Part shown: positions 41,979 to 49,204 of the stretch, one piece after another
How positions within the stretch are numbered: position 1 is the stretch's first letter
Layout: each line of letters opens with the position of its first letter
From: Nonomuraea pusilla
GTDB lineage: Bacteria > Actinomycetota > Actinomycetes > Streptosporangiales > Streptosporangiaceae
Assembly (NCBI RefSeq): GCF_900109355.1
Contig: NZ_FOBF01000029.1
Span: forward strand, 25,571-89,570
DNA length: 64,000 nt
Reading direction: 5' to 3'
Notes under the pieces: model-generated
Databases searched by the model: none
Told to the model about the DNA's origin: nothing
What the model saw: the letters and a program-made list of their open reading frames with translations, nothing else
Program-made: the position numbers and the translations under genes

Positions 41979-42647
41979 TCACTCGTTTCCTGCGGGAGCG
42001 GCCCGGCCGGGGGCGGCGGCCTCCAGGTCGGCGACGCCGCCCGACATGATCGTCCGGATGTGCTCGGTGATGTGCTCCGCCGGCCAGTCCCACCAGGCCA
42101 CCGCCAGCAGCCGCGCGACGTCCTCGTCGCTGTAGCGGGTGCGGATGAGACGGGCCGGGTTGCCGCCGACGATCCCGTAGTCGGGCACGTCGGAGGTGAC
42201 CACGGCGCCGGAGCCGACGATCGCCCCGTGGCCGATGCGCACGCCCGGCATCACCGTCACGCCGTGGCCGAACCAGACGTCGTTGCCGACGACGGTGTCA
42301 CCGCGGTTCGGCAGGCCGGTGAGCAGGTCGAAGTGCTCCGCCCACGAGCCGCCCATGGTGGGGAAGGGGAAGGTCGAGGGGCCGTCCATGCGGTGGTTGG
42401 CGCCGTTCATGATGAACCGCACCCCGGTGCCCAGCGCACAGAACCGGCCGATGACCAGTTTCTCCGGCCCGTAGTGGTAGAGCACGTTACGCGTTTCGAA
42501 GGCGGTCGGGTCGTCCGGGTCGTCGTAGTACGAGTACTCCCCGACCTCGATCAACGGAGACGTCACCAACGGCCGCAGCAGCACCACCCGGGGATGCTCC
42601 GGCATCGGATGCAGCACGGTCGGATCAGCGGGGACACGCGGATTCAT
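41979..42647 (-). CDS. Vat/CatB-type xenobiotic acetyltransferase
   Basis: A 222-residue left-handed beta-helix enzyme. EYSYYDDPDDP, FETRNVLYHYGPEKLVIGRFCALG, IMNGANHRMDGPSTFPF and GNDVWFGHGVTVMPGVRIG are close matches to streptogramin A (Vat) and type B chloramphenicol (CatB) acetyltransferases; the catalytic histidine is in GANHRMDG. It would acetylate a hydroxyl of the drug with acetyl-CoA. ATG 42647 lies eight bases after GGAGG. It is the first gene of the two-gene resistance unit. The exact drug cannot be told from sequence. Confidence 0.9.
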   Translation of the reverse strand: MNPRVPADPTVLHPMPEHPRVVLLRPLVTSPLIEVGEYSYYDDPDDPTAFETRNVLYHYGPEKLVIGRFCALGTGVRFIMNGANHRMDGPSTFPFPTMGGSWAEHFDLLTGLPNRGDTVVGNDVWFGHGVTVMPGVRIGHGAIVGSGAVVTSDVPDYGIVGGNPARLIRTRYSDEDVARLLAVAWWDWPAEHITEHIRTIMSGGVADLEAAAPGRAAPAGNE

Positions 42648-42720
42648 GGATCGATCCTCCGGGGACGGGCCGGCTGCCGGGCAGCCACTAACGCGACAAG
42701 TTTTACATTAAGATGCTGTC

Positions 42721-43380
42721 ATGACGCCGCCCACAGAGCAAACCGGAGAGAACAGCGCCGTCCCCCCGCCGGTCCGGCGCAGGCCGGGAGGCCGCACCAG
42801 CCGCACCCGCGCCCAGGTCCTCGACGCCCTGCGCGCCGAACTCGGCGAACGCGGCTACGACGAGCTCACCCTCGACGCCGTCGCCGCCCGCGCCGGCGTG
42901 CACCGCGCGACCGTTTACCGCCGCTGGCGCGACGTCGGCGGCCTGCTCGCCGACCTCTTCGAGGCGACCCGCGACGACGACTGGCAACCCCAGGACACCG
43001 GCTCCCTCCAGGGCGACCTCGCCGCGCTCAACCACGAGAACCAGGCCGCGCTCACCGCGCAGCCGTCGATCGCCGCGGCCCTCGTCGCCGCCTCGTTCCG
43101 CTCCGAGGAGGCCGCCCGCGGCGTCCGCCGGCTCTGGGAGGACCGGTACGCCCGCTGCGAGGTCATCGTCAGCCGAGCCGTCCTGCGCGGCGAACTCCCG
43201 CCGCACACCGACGCCCGGCAGCTGCTCGTCGCCGCCACCGCGCCGCTCTACCACCACCTGATCCTCCTCCGCACGCCGCCCGACCCCGGCCTGCCCGACC
43301 GGGCTGCCAGGACCGCCGTGCTCGCCGCCGCCGCCGGCGCCTTCGCCACGCCCCCGCCGACCGGCGGCGCCCCGGCCTGA
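42721..43380 (+). CDS. TetR family regulator of the resistance pair
   Basis: A 219-residue TetR protein with a Pro-rich N-terminal tail and the helix-turn-helix ELTLDAVAARAGVHRATVYRRW at about 50-72. The C-terminal half resembles the TetR_C_11/16 type with DWQPQDTGSLQGDL. There is no Shine-Dalgarno site; a TACATT box lies shortly before the ATG. It is divergent from the Vat and glycosyltransferase genes (73 bases), which it probably represses; GGATCGATCC in the gap is a palindrome over the Vat leader. Confidence 0.85.
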   Translation: MTPPTEQTGENSAVPPPVRRRPGGRTSRTRAQVLDALRAELGERGYDELTLDAVAARAGVHRATVYRRWRDVGGLLADLFEATRDDDWQPQDTGSLQGDLAALNHENQAALTAQPSIAAALVAASFRSEEAARGVRRLWEDRYARCEVIVSRAVLRGELPPHTDARQLLVAATAPLYHHLILLRTPPDPGLPDRAARTAVLAAAAGAFATPPPTGGAPA

Positions 43381-43475
43381 GAGGTCGTCCGGCGGCCGCG
43401 GCGGCGCCAGGCGATCCGGCCGGTGTGGAATCGTCTCGCCCGCTCCGGGTAACAGACGCCGGGAGGTGACCTGCG

Positions 43476-45314
43476 GTGATGCACGCGTACCCGGCACCGC
43501 CGGCCCACGGCGGCGACCCGCCGGAACGGATCGACGGCTACGCCCCGCTACGCGACTACGCGGCCGTCGGCGACGGCCGCAGCGTCGCGCTCATCGCCCG
43601 CGACGGGTCAGTGGACTGGCTGGCCTGGCCGGACCTCGACTCCCCCACCCAGTTCGCCGCCATCCTCGACGCCCGGCGCGGCGGCTCCTTCACCCTGCGG
43701 CCCGAGGCCCCCTACCGCGTGGACCGCCGCTACCTGCCGGGCACCAACGTCCTCGAGACCACCTTCACCACCGGCCAGGGGGTCGTCAGGGTCACCGACG
43801 CCATGTCGCTCCCGGGCCGCGCACTGACCCCGCTCCGCGAGCTGCAACGCCACGTCGAAGGCCTGTCCGGCGACGTCCCCCTGCGCTGGAGCGTCACCCC
43901 GGGCTTCGGCTACGGCCTGCGCGAGCCGCGCTTCGGCCGGCGAGCGGGGACACCCGTCGTCACCTCCGGGGACGAGGCGCTCGCGGTCTGCGCCTGGCAG
44001 GCGGGAACGCCCGGCATCGGCGACGAGGCCGTCACCGGCCGCTTCGAGGCCCACGCGGGATCACGCGCGCTGATCACCCTGTGCTACGCCCACCAGGACC
44101 CGCTCGTCCTGCCCACCCGCGCCGACTGCGAGGCCCGGCTCGAGCACACCCGCGCGGCCTGGCGGCAGTGGCTGGCCGCCCGCACCGTCCACGGACCCTG
44201 GGCGGAGGCGGTGACCCGCAGCGCGCTCGCGCTCAAACTGCTCGTCTACGCCCCCTCCGGAGCGGTCGCGGCGGCGGCGACGTCCTCGCTGCCCGAGACG
44301 CTCGGCGGCCCGCGCAACTTCGACTACCGCTTCTCCTGGATCCGCGACTCGGCCTTCACCCTCGACGCCTTCCTGCAGCTCGGCTGCCCGGCGGAGGCGG
44401 ACGCCTACTTCTGGTGGCTCATGCACGCCACCCAGCTCACCCACCCCCGGCTGCGCGTGCTCTACCGGCTGGACGGCGGGCCCCGCGCCGCCGAACGGAC
44501 CCTCCCCCTTGAGGGCTACCGCGGATCCGCGCCCGTCAGGACCGGCAACGCCGCCGCCGACCAGCTCCAGCTGGACACCTACGGCGAACTCCTGCAGACC
44601 GCCTGGCTGCACGCCTCGGCCGCGGGCCGCCTCGACGCCGACATCGCCCGCAGGCTGGCCGGCATGGCCGACTTCGTCTGCCGCTCCTGGAGCCTGCCCG
44701 ACGCGGGGATCTGGGAGGTCCGCAGCCGGCCGCTGCACTTCACCCAGTCGAAGATGATGTGCTGGGTCGCCCTGGACCGCGCCGTGCGCCTGGCCGAGCG
44801 CGGGCTGATCCCGCGCCGCCACGCCGCCGCCTGGCGCACCCACCTGCGGGCGATCCACGACTTCGTCGAGACCCGCTGCTACAGCGAACGCCGCCACAGC
44901 TACGTCCGCTCCGCCGAGGGCACCGGGCTGGACGCCGGCCTGCTGCTCGGCCTCCTGCACGGCTACACCGGCGCCGAGCAGCCCCGCCTGCGCGGCACCG
45001 TCGAGGCCGTCCGCCGCGAGCTGGCCCACGGCCCGTTCGTCCACCGCTACACCGAGGACGACGGCTTCGCAGGGACCGAGGGGGCGTTCCTGGCCTGCTC
45101 GTTCTGGCTGGTCGAGTCCCTGGCCCGCTGCGGCCACGCCGACACCGCGGCCGGCCTGATGGACCAGCTCGTCGGCCTGGCCAACGACGTCGGCCTCTAC
45201 AGCGAGGAGATCGACCCCGCCACGCACGCCTTCCTCGGCAACATGCCGCAGGGGCTGAGCCACCTGGCCCTGATCAGCGCGGCCTGCGCCCTGCGCGGGA
45301 AGGACCACGCATGA
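43476..45314 (+). CDS. GH15 family glucan hydrolase (glucoamylase/trehalase-like)
   Basis: A 612-residue enzyme: an N-terminal beta-sandwich domain (to about residue 240) and an (alpha/alpha)6 barrel. Family motifs include LIARDGSVDWLAWPDLDS, FDYRFSWIRDSAFTL, LPDAGIWEVR with the general acid Glu, and LYSEEIDP with the general base Glu. No signal peptide, so cytoplasmic. Actinomycete relatives hydrolyse trehalose or short alpha-glucans to glucose. The start is GTG 43476 or ATG 43479, both after GGGAGG. The stop overlaps the start of the next gene (ATGA), coupling it to a small membrane protein. Confidence 0.9.
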   Translation: MMHAYPAPPAHGGDPPERIDGYAPLRDYAAVGDGRSVALIARDGSVDWLAWPDLDSPTQFAAILDARRGGSFTLRPEAPYRVDRRYLPGTNVLETTFTTGQGVVRVTDAMSLPGRALTPLRELQRHVEGLSGDVPLRWSVTPGFGYGLREPRFGRRAGTPVVTSGDEALAVCAWQAGTPGIGDEAVTGRFEAHAGSRALITLCYAHQDPLVLPTRADCEARLEHTRAAWRQWLAARTVHGPWAEAVTRSALALKLLVYAPSGAVAAAATSSLPETLGGPRNFDYRFSWIRDSAFTLDAFLQLGCPAEADAYFWWLMHATQLTHPRLRVLYRLDGGPRAAERTLPLEGYRGSAPVRTGNAAADQLQLDTYGELLQTAWLHASAAGRLDADIARRLAGMADFVCRSWSLPDAGIWEVRSRPLHFTQSKMMCWVALDRAVRLAERGLIPRRHAAAWRTHLRAIHDFVETRCYSERRHSYVRSAEGTGLDAGLLLGLLHGYTGAEQPRLRGTVEAVRRELAHGPFVHRYTEDDGFAGTEGAFLACSFWLVESLARCGHADTAAGLMDQLVGLANDVGLYSEEIDPATHAFLGNMPQGLSHLALISAACALRGKDHA

Positions 45315-45838
45315 ACGTGTGGGGCGCGCTGGCGGGCGGGTTCGCCGGCACGCTCGTCCTGACCACCGTGCTGCGCGCGGCGAACGAGCTCAAGCTCACC
45401 CGCATGGACATCCCGTTCCTGCTCGGCACCGCCTTCACCGCCGACCGCACCCGCGCCAAGGCCCTGGGGTACGTGCTGCACTTCGTCGCCGGGCTCATCT
45501 TCGCCCTCGGCTACTACGCCGCGTTCGCCGTCATCCACCACAGCGGCTGGCTGCTCGGAGCGCTGTTCGGGCTGGTGCACGGCCTGTTCTCCGGGACGGC
45601 GCTGGTCAACATCCTGCTGCCGCTCGTGCATCCCCGCATGGGCACCGCCCTCACCAGCGCGCCGGGCGTGGCGCTGCTCGAACCGCCCGGCTTCCTCCTG
45701 CTCAACTACGGACCGGCCACGCCCGTGGTCAGCCTGCTCGCGCACGTCGTCTACGGCGCCATTGTCGGAGGCTTCACCGCCCTCGCCGGCTTATCGGCGG
45801 ATTCGCCGCCGAACCGGCCCAACGCCTTTACATTGTAG
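45311..45838 (+). CDS. Small membrane protein coupled to the GH15 gene
   Basis: A 175-residue protein with four to five hydrophobic helices (GALAGGFAGTLVLTTVLR, ALGYVLHFVAGLIFALGYY, LLGALFGLVHGLFSG, LLAHVVYGAIVGGFT). Histidines in the helices (VIHHSGW, LVHGL) and a charged first loop (LKLTRMDIPFLLG) are conserved-looking. I know the pattern only as an uncharacterised actinomycete family. ATG 45311 overlaps the GH15 stop, so the two are co-translated; the family may help move or sense the sugar product, but that is a guess. Confidence 0.72.
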   Translation: MNVWGALAGGFAGTLVLTTVLRAANELKLTRMDIPFLLGTAFTADRTRAKALGYVLHFVAGLIFALGYYAAFAVIHHSGWLLGALFGLVHGLFSGTALVNILLPLVHPRMGTALTSAPGVALLEPPGFLLLNYGPATPVVSLLAHVVYGAIVGGFTALAGLSADSPPNRPNAFTL

Positions 45839-45841
45839 ATT

Positions 45842-46075
45842 TCATGGCTGCCCGGTTCCCGGCGTGACCAGGCCCGACTCGTACGCGAACACGGCCGCCT
45901 GCGTGCGGTCGCGCAACCCCAGCTTGCGCAGGATCCGGCCGACGTGAGTCTTGACCGTCTCCTCCGCCACGACCAGCTCCCCCGCGATCTCCCCGTTCGA
46001 CAGCCCCGGGGCGAGCTTCAGCGCCGCCGCGACCAGCGCGCTCACCCCCGCCGCCGCGGCCGCCGAGGCGAGCCG
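45842..46075 (-). pseudogene. LuxR-type response regulator remnant (DNA-binding end)
   Basis: The minus strand encodes an intact LuxR helix-turn-helix and C-terminus: LSNGEIAGELVVAEETVK, THVGRILRKLGLRDRTQAA and FAYESGLVTPG. The receiver domain is gone; only a short stretch resembling its end (AGVSALVAAALKLAPG) is fused directly to the helix-turn-helix, so a large internal deletion has occurred. No start codon with a ribosome site lies nearby. It is a NarL/LuxR relic, likely from a lost two-component pair. Confidence 0.75.
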
Positions 46076-46477
46076 CACCCACAGGGCGAGCAGGAACAGC
46101 ACCGCGGCCGTGCGCGGGCGATCATGCTGGGCGCCCACGTCCTCGCCGTCCCGAAGGCCGGCGTGATCGGGCCCGTCCTCGGCGGGCGGTTCCCCGCGCA
46201 CATGGCGCTGCTCGCCCTCGTCGGCCTCGCCCTGTCGGTGCCGGTGCCGCGCCCGGGGGCAGGGGCGCCGGGGCCGCGCGGTGGCCGTTCGCGGGGCACG
46301 CCTTCGACGACGCGTACGGCAGCCTCACCTCGCAGACCAGCCGGCAGATCCTGCTGGACTTCCTGACGGGCGCGCGGTGAGGGGCGCCCCGCGCGGGTTC
46401 GTGGTGGTGGCGGCGATGAGTTCGCGGCCGTCAGGTCGTCTGACCATGAGACGACCACGCTCCCGCCGGAGGCAGCC
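46076..46477. other. Gene-fragment region without a supported gene
   Basis: About 400 bases contain short coding-like pieces but no full gene. On the plus strand one frame reads hydrophobically (HVLAVPKAGVIGPVLGG, ALLALVGLALSVPVP), like part of a transporter, and another ends at 46380 in a soluble tail (AYGSLTSQTSRQILLDFLTG) that I cannot assign. Together with the LuxR relic this looks like a zone of decay or rearrangement. Confidence 0.45.
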
Positions 46478-47017
46478 ATGAGCAAGATCGTGTACTCGGC
46501 CACCATGTCACTGGACGGCTTCATCGCCGGCCCGGGCGGCGACATGTCCTGGCTCATCCCCCATCTGGGCCCGAACCCGGCCGCGGACCGGCTCGTCGCC
46601 GAGATCGGCGCCCTGCTGATCGGCCGCCGCACCTTCGACGGCGACGACCCGAACAAGGGCACGGACAAGGAGGGCGCCTTCGGGGGCGCCTGGAGCGGGC
46701 CGCACTTCGTGCTCACCCACCGCGCCCCCGCCACGCCGGTGCCTGGCGTGACGTTCGTCGGGGACCTGGCCGAGGGCCTGGCGGCCGCGAAGGCCGCCGC
46801 GGGCGGCGGGTACGTCAACATCATCGGCGCCGACGTCGCCCGGCAGTGCGTGGAGGCGGGCGTGCTCGACGAGGTCGTGGTGTTCGTCGCGCCGGTCATG
46901 CTGGGCGGCGGGGTCCGGCTGTTCGACCGGCCCGGCGGGGCGGAGGTCAGGCTGGAGCGCGTCGAGGTGACCGAGTCGCCGCGGGCGACGAGCATGCGCT
47001 TCCGCGTCGCGGGCTGA
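46478..47017 (+). CDS. DHFR-fold reductase (RibD C-terminal type)
   Basis: A 179-residue cytoplasmic protein of the dihydrofolate reductase superfamily, RibD_C branch. It starts IVYSATMSLDGFIAGPGGDM, has GALLIGRRTFD, the cofactor-loop GGGYVNIIGADVARQC and the end VLDEVVVFVAPVMLGGGVRLF. Actinomycetes carry many of these NADPH-dependent reductases, mostly with unknown substrates; this is neither folate DHFR nor the full riboflavin enzyme. ATG 46478 follows GGAGG. It converges on the GntR gene. Confidence 0.88.
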   Translation: MSKIVYSATMSLDGFIAGPGGDMSWLIPHLGPNPAADRLVAEIGALLIGRRTFDGDDPNKGTDKEGAFGGAWSGPHFVLTHRAPATPVPGVTFVGDLAEGLAAAKAAAGGGYVNIIGADVARQCVEAGVLDEVVVFVAPVMLGGGVRLFDRPGGAEVRLERVEVTESPRATSMRFRVAG

Positions 47018-47038
47018 TCCCGCCGCGGGGGCGCCTGG

Positions 47039-47782
47039 TCAGCGGATGCCGACGTAGAAGCGGGTCTGGTCGCTGCGGTGCAGCGCGTAGTACGCCTCGA
47101 ACCGCGTGCCGTCGGGCATCCAGGCGACCGACTCGATGCCGAGCAGCGGCGTCGAGGCGGTGACCTCCAGCAGCGCCGCGTCCTCCCTGCTGGGGAAGAC
47201 GGCCTCGATCCACCGGTCGGCGGCGGCGGGTTCGATGCCGTAGCGGCGGCGCAGGACGTCGTACAGCGACTGGTTCTCCAGCACGCCACGCTCCAGGCCG
47301 GGCACGAGGCGCGCGGGCAGGGCGGTGTCGACGAGCAGCCAGGGCTGGCCGTCGACCCGCCGGAGCCTGCGCAGCCTGACGACCTGCTCCCCCGTGGGGA
47401 CGCGCAGCAGGGCGGCCTCGCGCTCGCCGGCCTCGCCGAGGGTCTGGCTGACGGTCTCGGTGGTGACGCGGCGGCCCGACTCGCGCAGGTCGTCGGCGGA
47501 GCCGGTCATGGAGCCGATGAAGCGCACCTCGGTCTTGCGCGGGGAGACGAACGCGCCCCGCCCCTTTACTTTGTAGATCAACCGCTGCTGCACCAGCTCG
47601 CGCAGCGCCTCCCTGACGACCGTGCGGGAGACCCCGAACAGGTCGCTGAGCTCGGCCTCCGACGGCAGCGGCTGGTCGGGACCGGGCTCCCCGCCCTCGA
47701 TCCGCGCGCGCAACGTCCGCATCAGCTGCATCCACAGCGGTTCGGATCCGTCGCGGTCGAGGCGCGGATACGTCATGGTCAC
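47039..47782 (-). CDS. GntR/HutC-type repressor of the sugar-alcohol operon
   Basis: A 247-residue regulator with an N-terminal GntR winged helix (residues about 10-75: PLPSEAELSDLFGVSRTVVREALREL) and a C-terminal UTRA ligand domain (about 95-240: RFIGSMTGSADDLRESGRR, LPARLVPGLE, FEAYYALHRSDQTRFYVGI). UTRA domains bind sugar phosphates or similar small ligands. GTG 47782 has GGAGG six bases upstream. It is divergent from the importer/catabolic operon. Two copies of the palindrome lie in its own leader and a third at the operon promoter, so it most likely represses both until an inducer, perhaps a phosphorylated intermediate, binds. Confidence 0.9.
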   Translation of the reverse strand: MTMTYPRLDRDGSEPLWMQLMRTLRARIEGGEPGPDQPLPSEAELSDLFGVSRTVVREALRELVQQRLIYKVKGRGAFVSPRKTEVRFIGSMTGSADDLRESGRRVTTETVSQTLGEAGEREAALLRVPTGEQVVRLRRLRRVDGQPWLLVDTALPARLVPGLERGVLENQSLYDVLRRRYGIEPAAADRWIEAVFPSREDAALLEVTASTPLLGIESVAWMPDGTRFEAYYALHRSDQTRFYVGIR

Positions 47783-47832
47783 GGGAAACCTCCTTGGCGG
47801 CAGCGTCTAGGAGAGCATGCCACGGCGGCAGC

Positions 47833-47848
47833 CCCTGTCATGACAGGG
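47833..47848. promoter_or_regulatory. GntR operator 1
   Basis: A 16-bp perfect palindrome, CCCTGTCATGACAGGG, 51 bases upstream of the GntR start. It shares the CCTGTC...ACAGG core with the other two sites and its centre is 22 bp, two helical turns, from site 2. Confidence 0.7.
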
Positions 47849-47855
47849 TAGCAAT

Positions 47856-47869
47856 CCTGTCGTAACAGG
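47856..47869. promoter_or_regulatory. GntR operator 2
   Basis: CCTGTCGTAACAGG, the second copy of the same inverted repeat with one asymmetric base in the centre. Sites 1 and 2 are placed to control the regulator's own promoter. Confidence 0.68.
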
Positions 47870-47932
47870 TTGACGAGCGCGTTCGTGGAGTTTGGTGGAT
47901 TATCTGGGCGTTTGTCAACGAAAAAGTGACTC

Positions 47933-47961
47933 TTGACACGCCGGTAACGCCGACTTAGCGT
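47933..47961 (+). promoter_or_regulatory. Promoter of the sugar-alcohol operon
   Basis: TTGACA (47933-47938) and TAGCGT (47956-47961) are spaced by exactly 17 bases, matching the main sigma-factor promoter. Operator 3 begins two bases after the -10 box, and the first gene starts about 100 bases downstream. Confidence 0.65.
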
Positions 47962-47962
47962 T

Positions 47963-47976
47963 CCTGTCACTACAGG
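47963..47976. promoter_or_regulatory. GntR operator 3 at the operon promoter
   Basis: CCTGTCACTACAGG lies over the likely transcription start, followed directly by a half site CCTGTAATGAC. This is the classical position for repression. Confidence 0.7.
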
Positions 47977-48063
47977 CCTGTAATGACTGCGCCGCACCCG
48001 CCTCAGGAGAGTTCGCGGCCCCGGCTCCCCCGTTCCGGCGGACTGCTCAATCTGGAGAACACC

Positions 48064-49173
48064 ATGCGTACCCGTCCCACCCCCCGGCCCTGGCGCGCGG
48101 CCTCCGTGGCGTCGCTCACCGCCCTCACCGTGCTCGCCGCAGGCTGCGGCTCCGGCGCGTCCGGCGGCGCCGCCACTCAGGACGCGACCGGCGGCGGCAA
48201 GCCGTTCATCGCGCTCAGCAACGGCTTCATCGGCAACGGCTGGCGCCAGACGATGATCGCGAAGTTCGAGGCGGCCGCCAAGCAGGCCCAGTCCGACGGC
48301 CTCATCGGCAAGTACAAGGTCGTCAACGCCCCCGGCGACAACTCGGCCACCGAGCAGGTCGCGCAGATCAAGAGCCTCCTGCTGCAGAAGCCCGACGCCC
48401 TGCTCATCGACCCGGCCTCGCCCACCGCGCTCAAGCCCGTCATCCAGCAGGCGTGCTCCGCCGGCGTCACCGTCGTGGTCTTCGACTCCGCGATCGACGC
48501 CGACTGCGCCCACGTCCTGCAGAACAGCTTCGCCGACTGGGCCACCTACGCCGCCAAGCCCCTGCTCGACGGCATCGGCGGCAAGGGCGAGGTCGTCGTC
48601 AGCCGCGGCGTCGTCGGCTCCCAGCCGGAGGCCGAGATGTACGAGACCACCAAGAAGATCCTCGCCCAGTACCCCGGCGTGAAGACCGCCGCCACCGTCA
48701 CCGGCATGTGCGACGGCGCCACCGCCCAGAAGGCCGTGCTCGGCGTGCTCTCCAGCGTGGCGAAGATCGACGGCGTCATCGGCTGCGGCGACGGCCACGG
48801 CGTCGCCCAGGCGTTCACCACGGCGGGCAAGCCCGTCCCCGCGGTGACGTTCGAGACCAACGGCCGCGCGCTGAACTACTGGAAGGACAACAAGATCGAC
48901 AACGGCTCCGTGGCCGTCATGTCCGACCCCGGCCAGTCGGTCGCCGCGCTGTGGGAGGCGCTCGACCTGCTCGACAAGCGCGACATCCCCAAGCACCTGA
49001 CCTTCCCGATCGTCCTCGTCGAGCAGAAGGACCGCGACGCCTGGGCGGCGGTGCTCAAGCCCGACGAGTACGCCGCCTGGCCGTGGACGCGCGAGCTGTT
49101 CCGCCAGCAGGTCAAGGCCGTGCAGACGGGCGGCGAGCCGGTCCGCCCGCCGATCCCGGCGGCCGCCGGCTAG
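48064..49173 (+). CDS. Sugar-type ABC importer, substrate-binding lipoprotein
   Basis: A 369-residue lipoprotein: lipobox LAAGC with the acylated cysteine at 28, then a type-1 periplasmic binding fold of the ribose/LsrB-like (Peripla_BP_4) group. Visible motifs are PFIALSNGFIGNGWRQTM, LLLQKPDALLIDPASPTAL and VVVFDSAIDADC, with GVIGCGDGHGVAQAF in the second lobe. Two cysteines (QQACSAG and DADCAH) may pair. It sits on the outer face of the membrane and hands substrate to the permeases. ATG 48064 follows GGAGAAC. First gene of the GntR-controlled operon. The ligand is probably a small sugar or polyol. Confidence 0.9.
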   Translation: MRTRPTPRPWRAASVASLTALTVLAAGCGSGASGGAATQDATGGGKPFIALSNGFIGNGWRQTMIAKFEAAAKQAQSDGLIGKYKVVNAPGDNSATEQVAQIKSLLLQKPDALLIDPASPTALKPVIQQACSAGVTVVVFDSAIDADCAHVLQNSFADWATYAAKPLLDGIGGKGEVVVSRGVVGSQPEAEMYETTKKILAQYPGVKTAATVTGMCDGATAQKAVLGVLSSVAKIDGVIGCGDGHGVAQAFTTAGKPVPAVTFETNGRALNYWKDNKIDNGSVAVMSDPGQSVAALWEALDLLDKRDIPKHLTFPIVLVEQKDRDAWAAVLKPDEYAAWPWTRELFRQQVKAVQTGGEPVRPPIPAAAG

Positions 49174-49204
49174 AGCGGACGACACACACGTGGGAGACCT
49201 CGTC

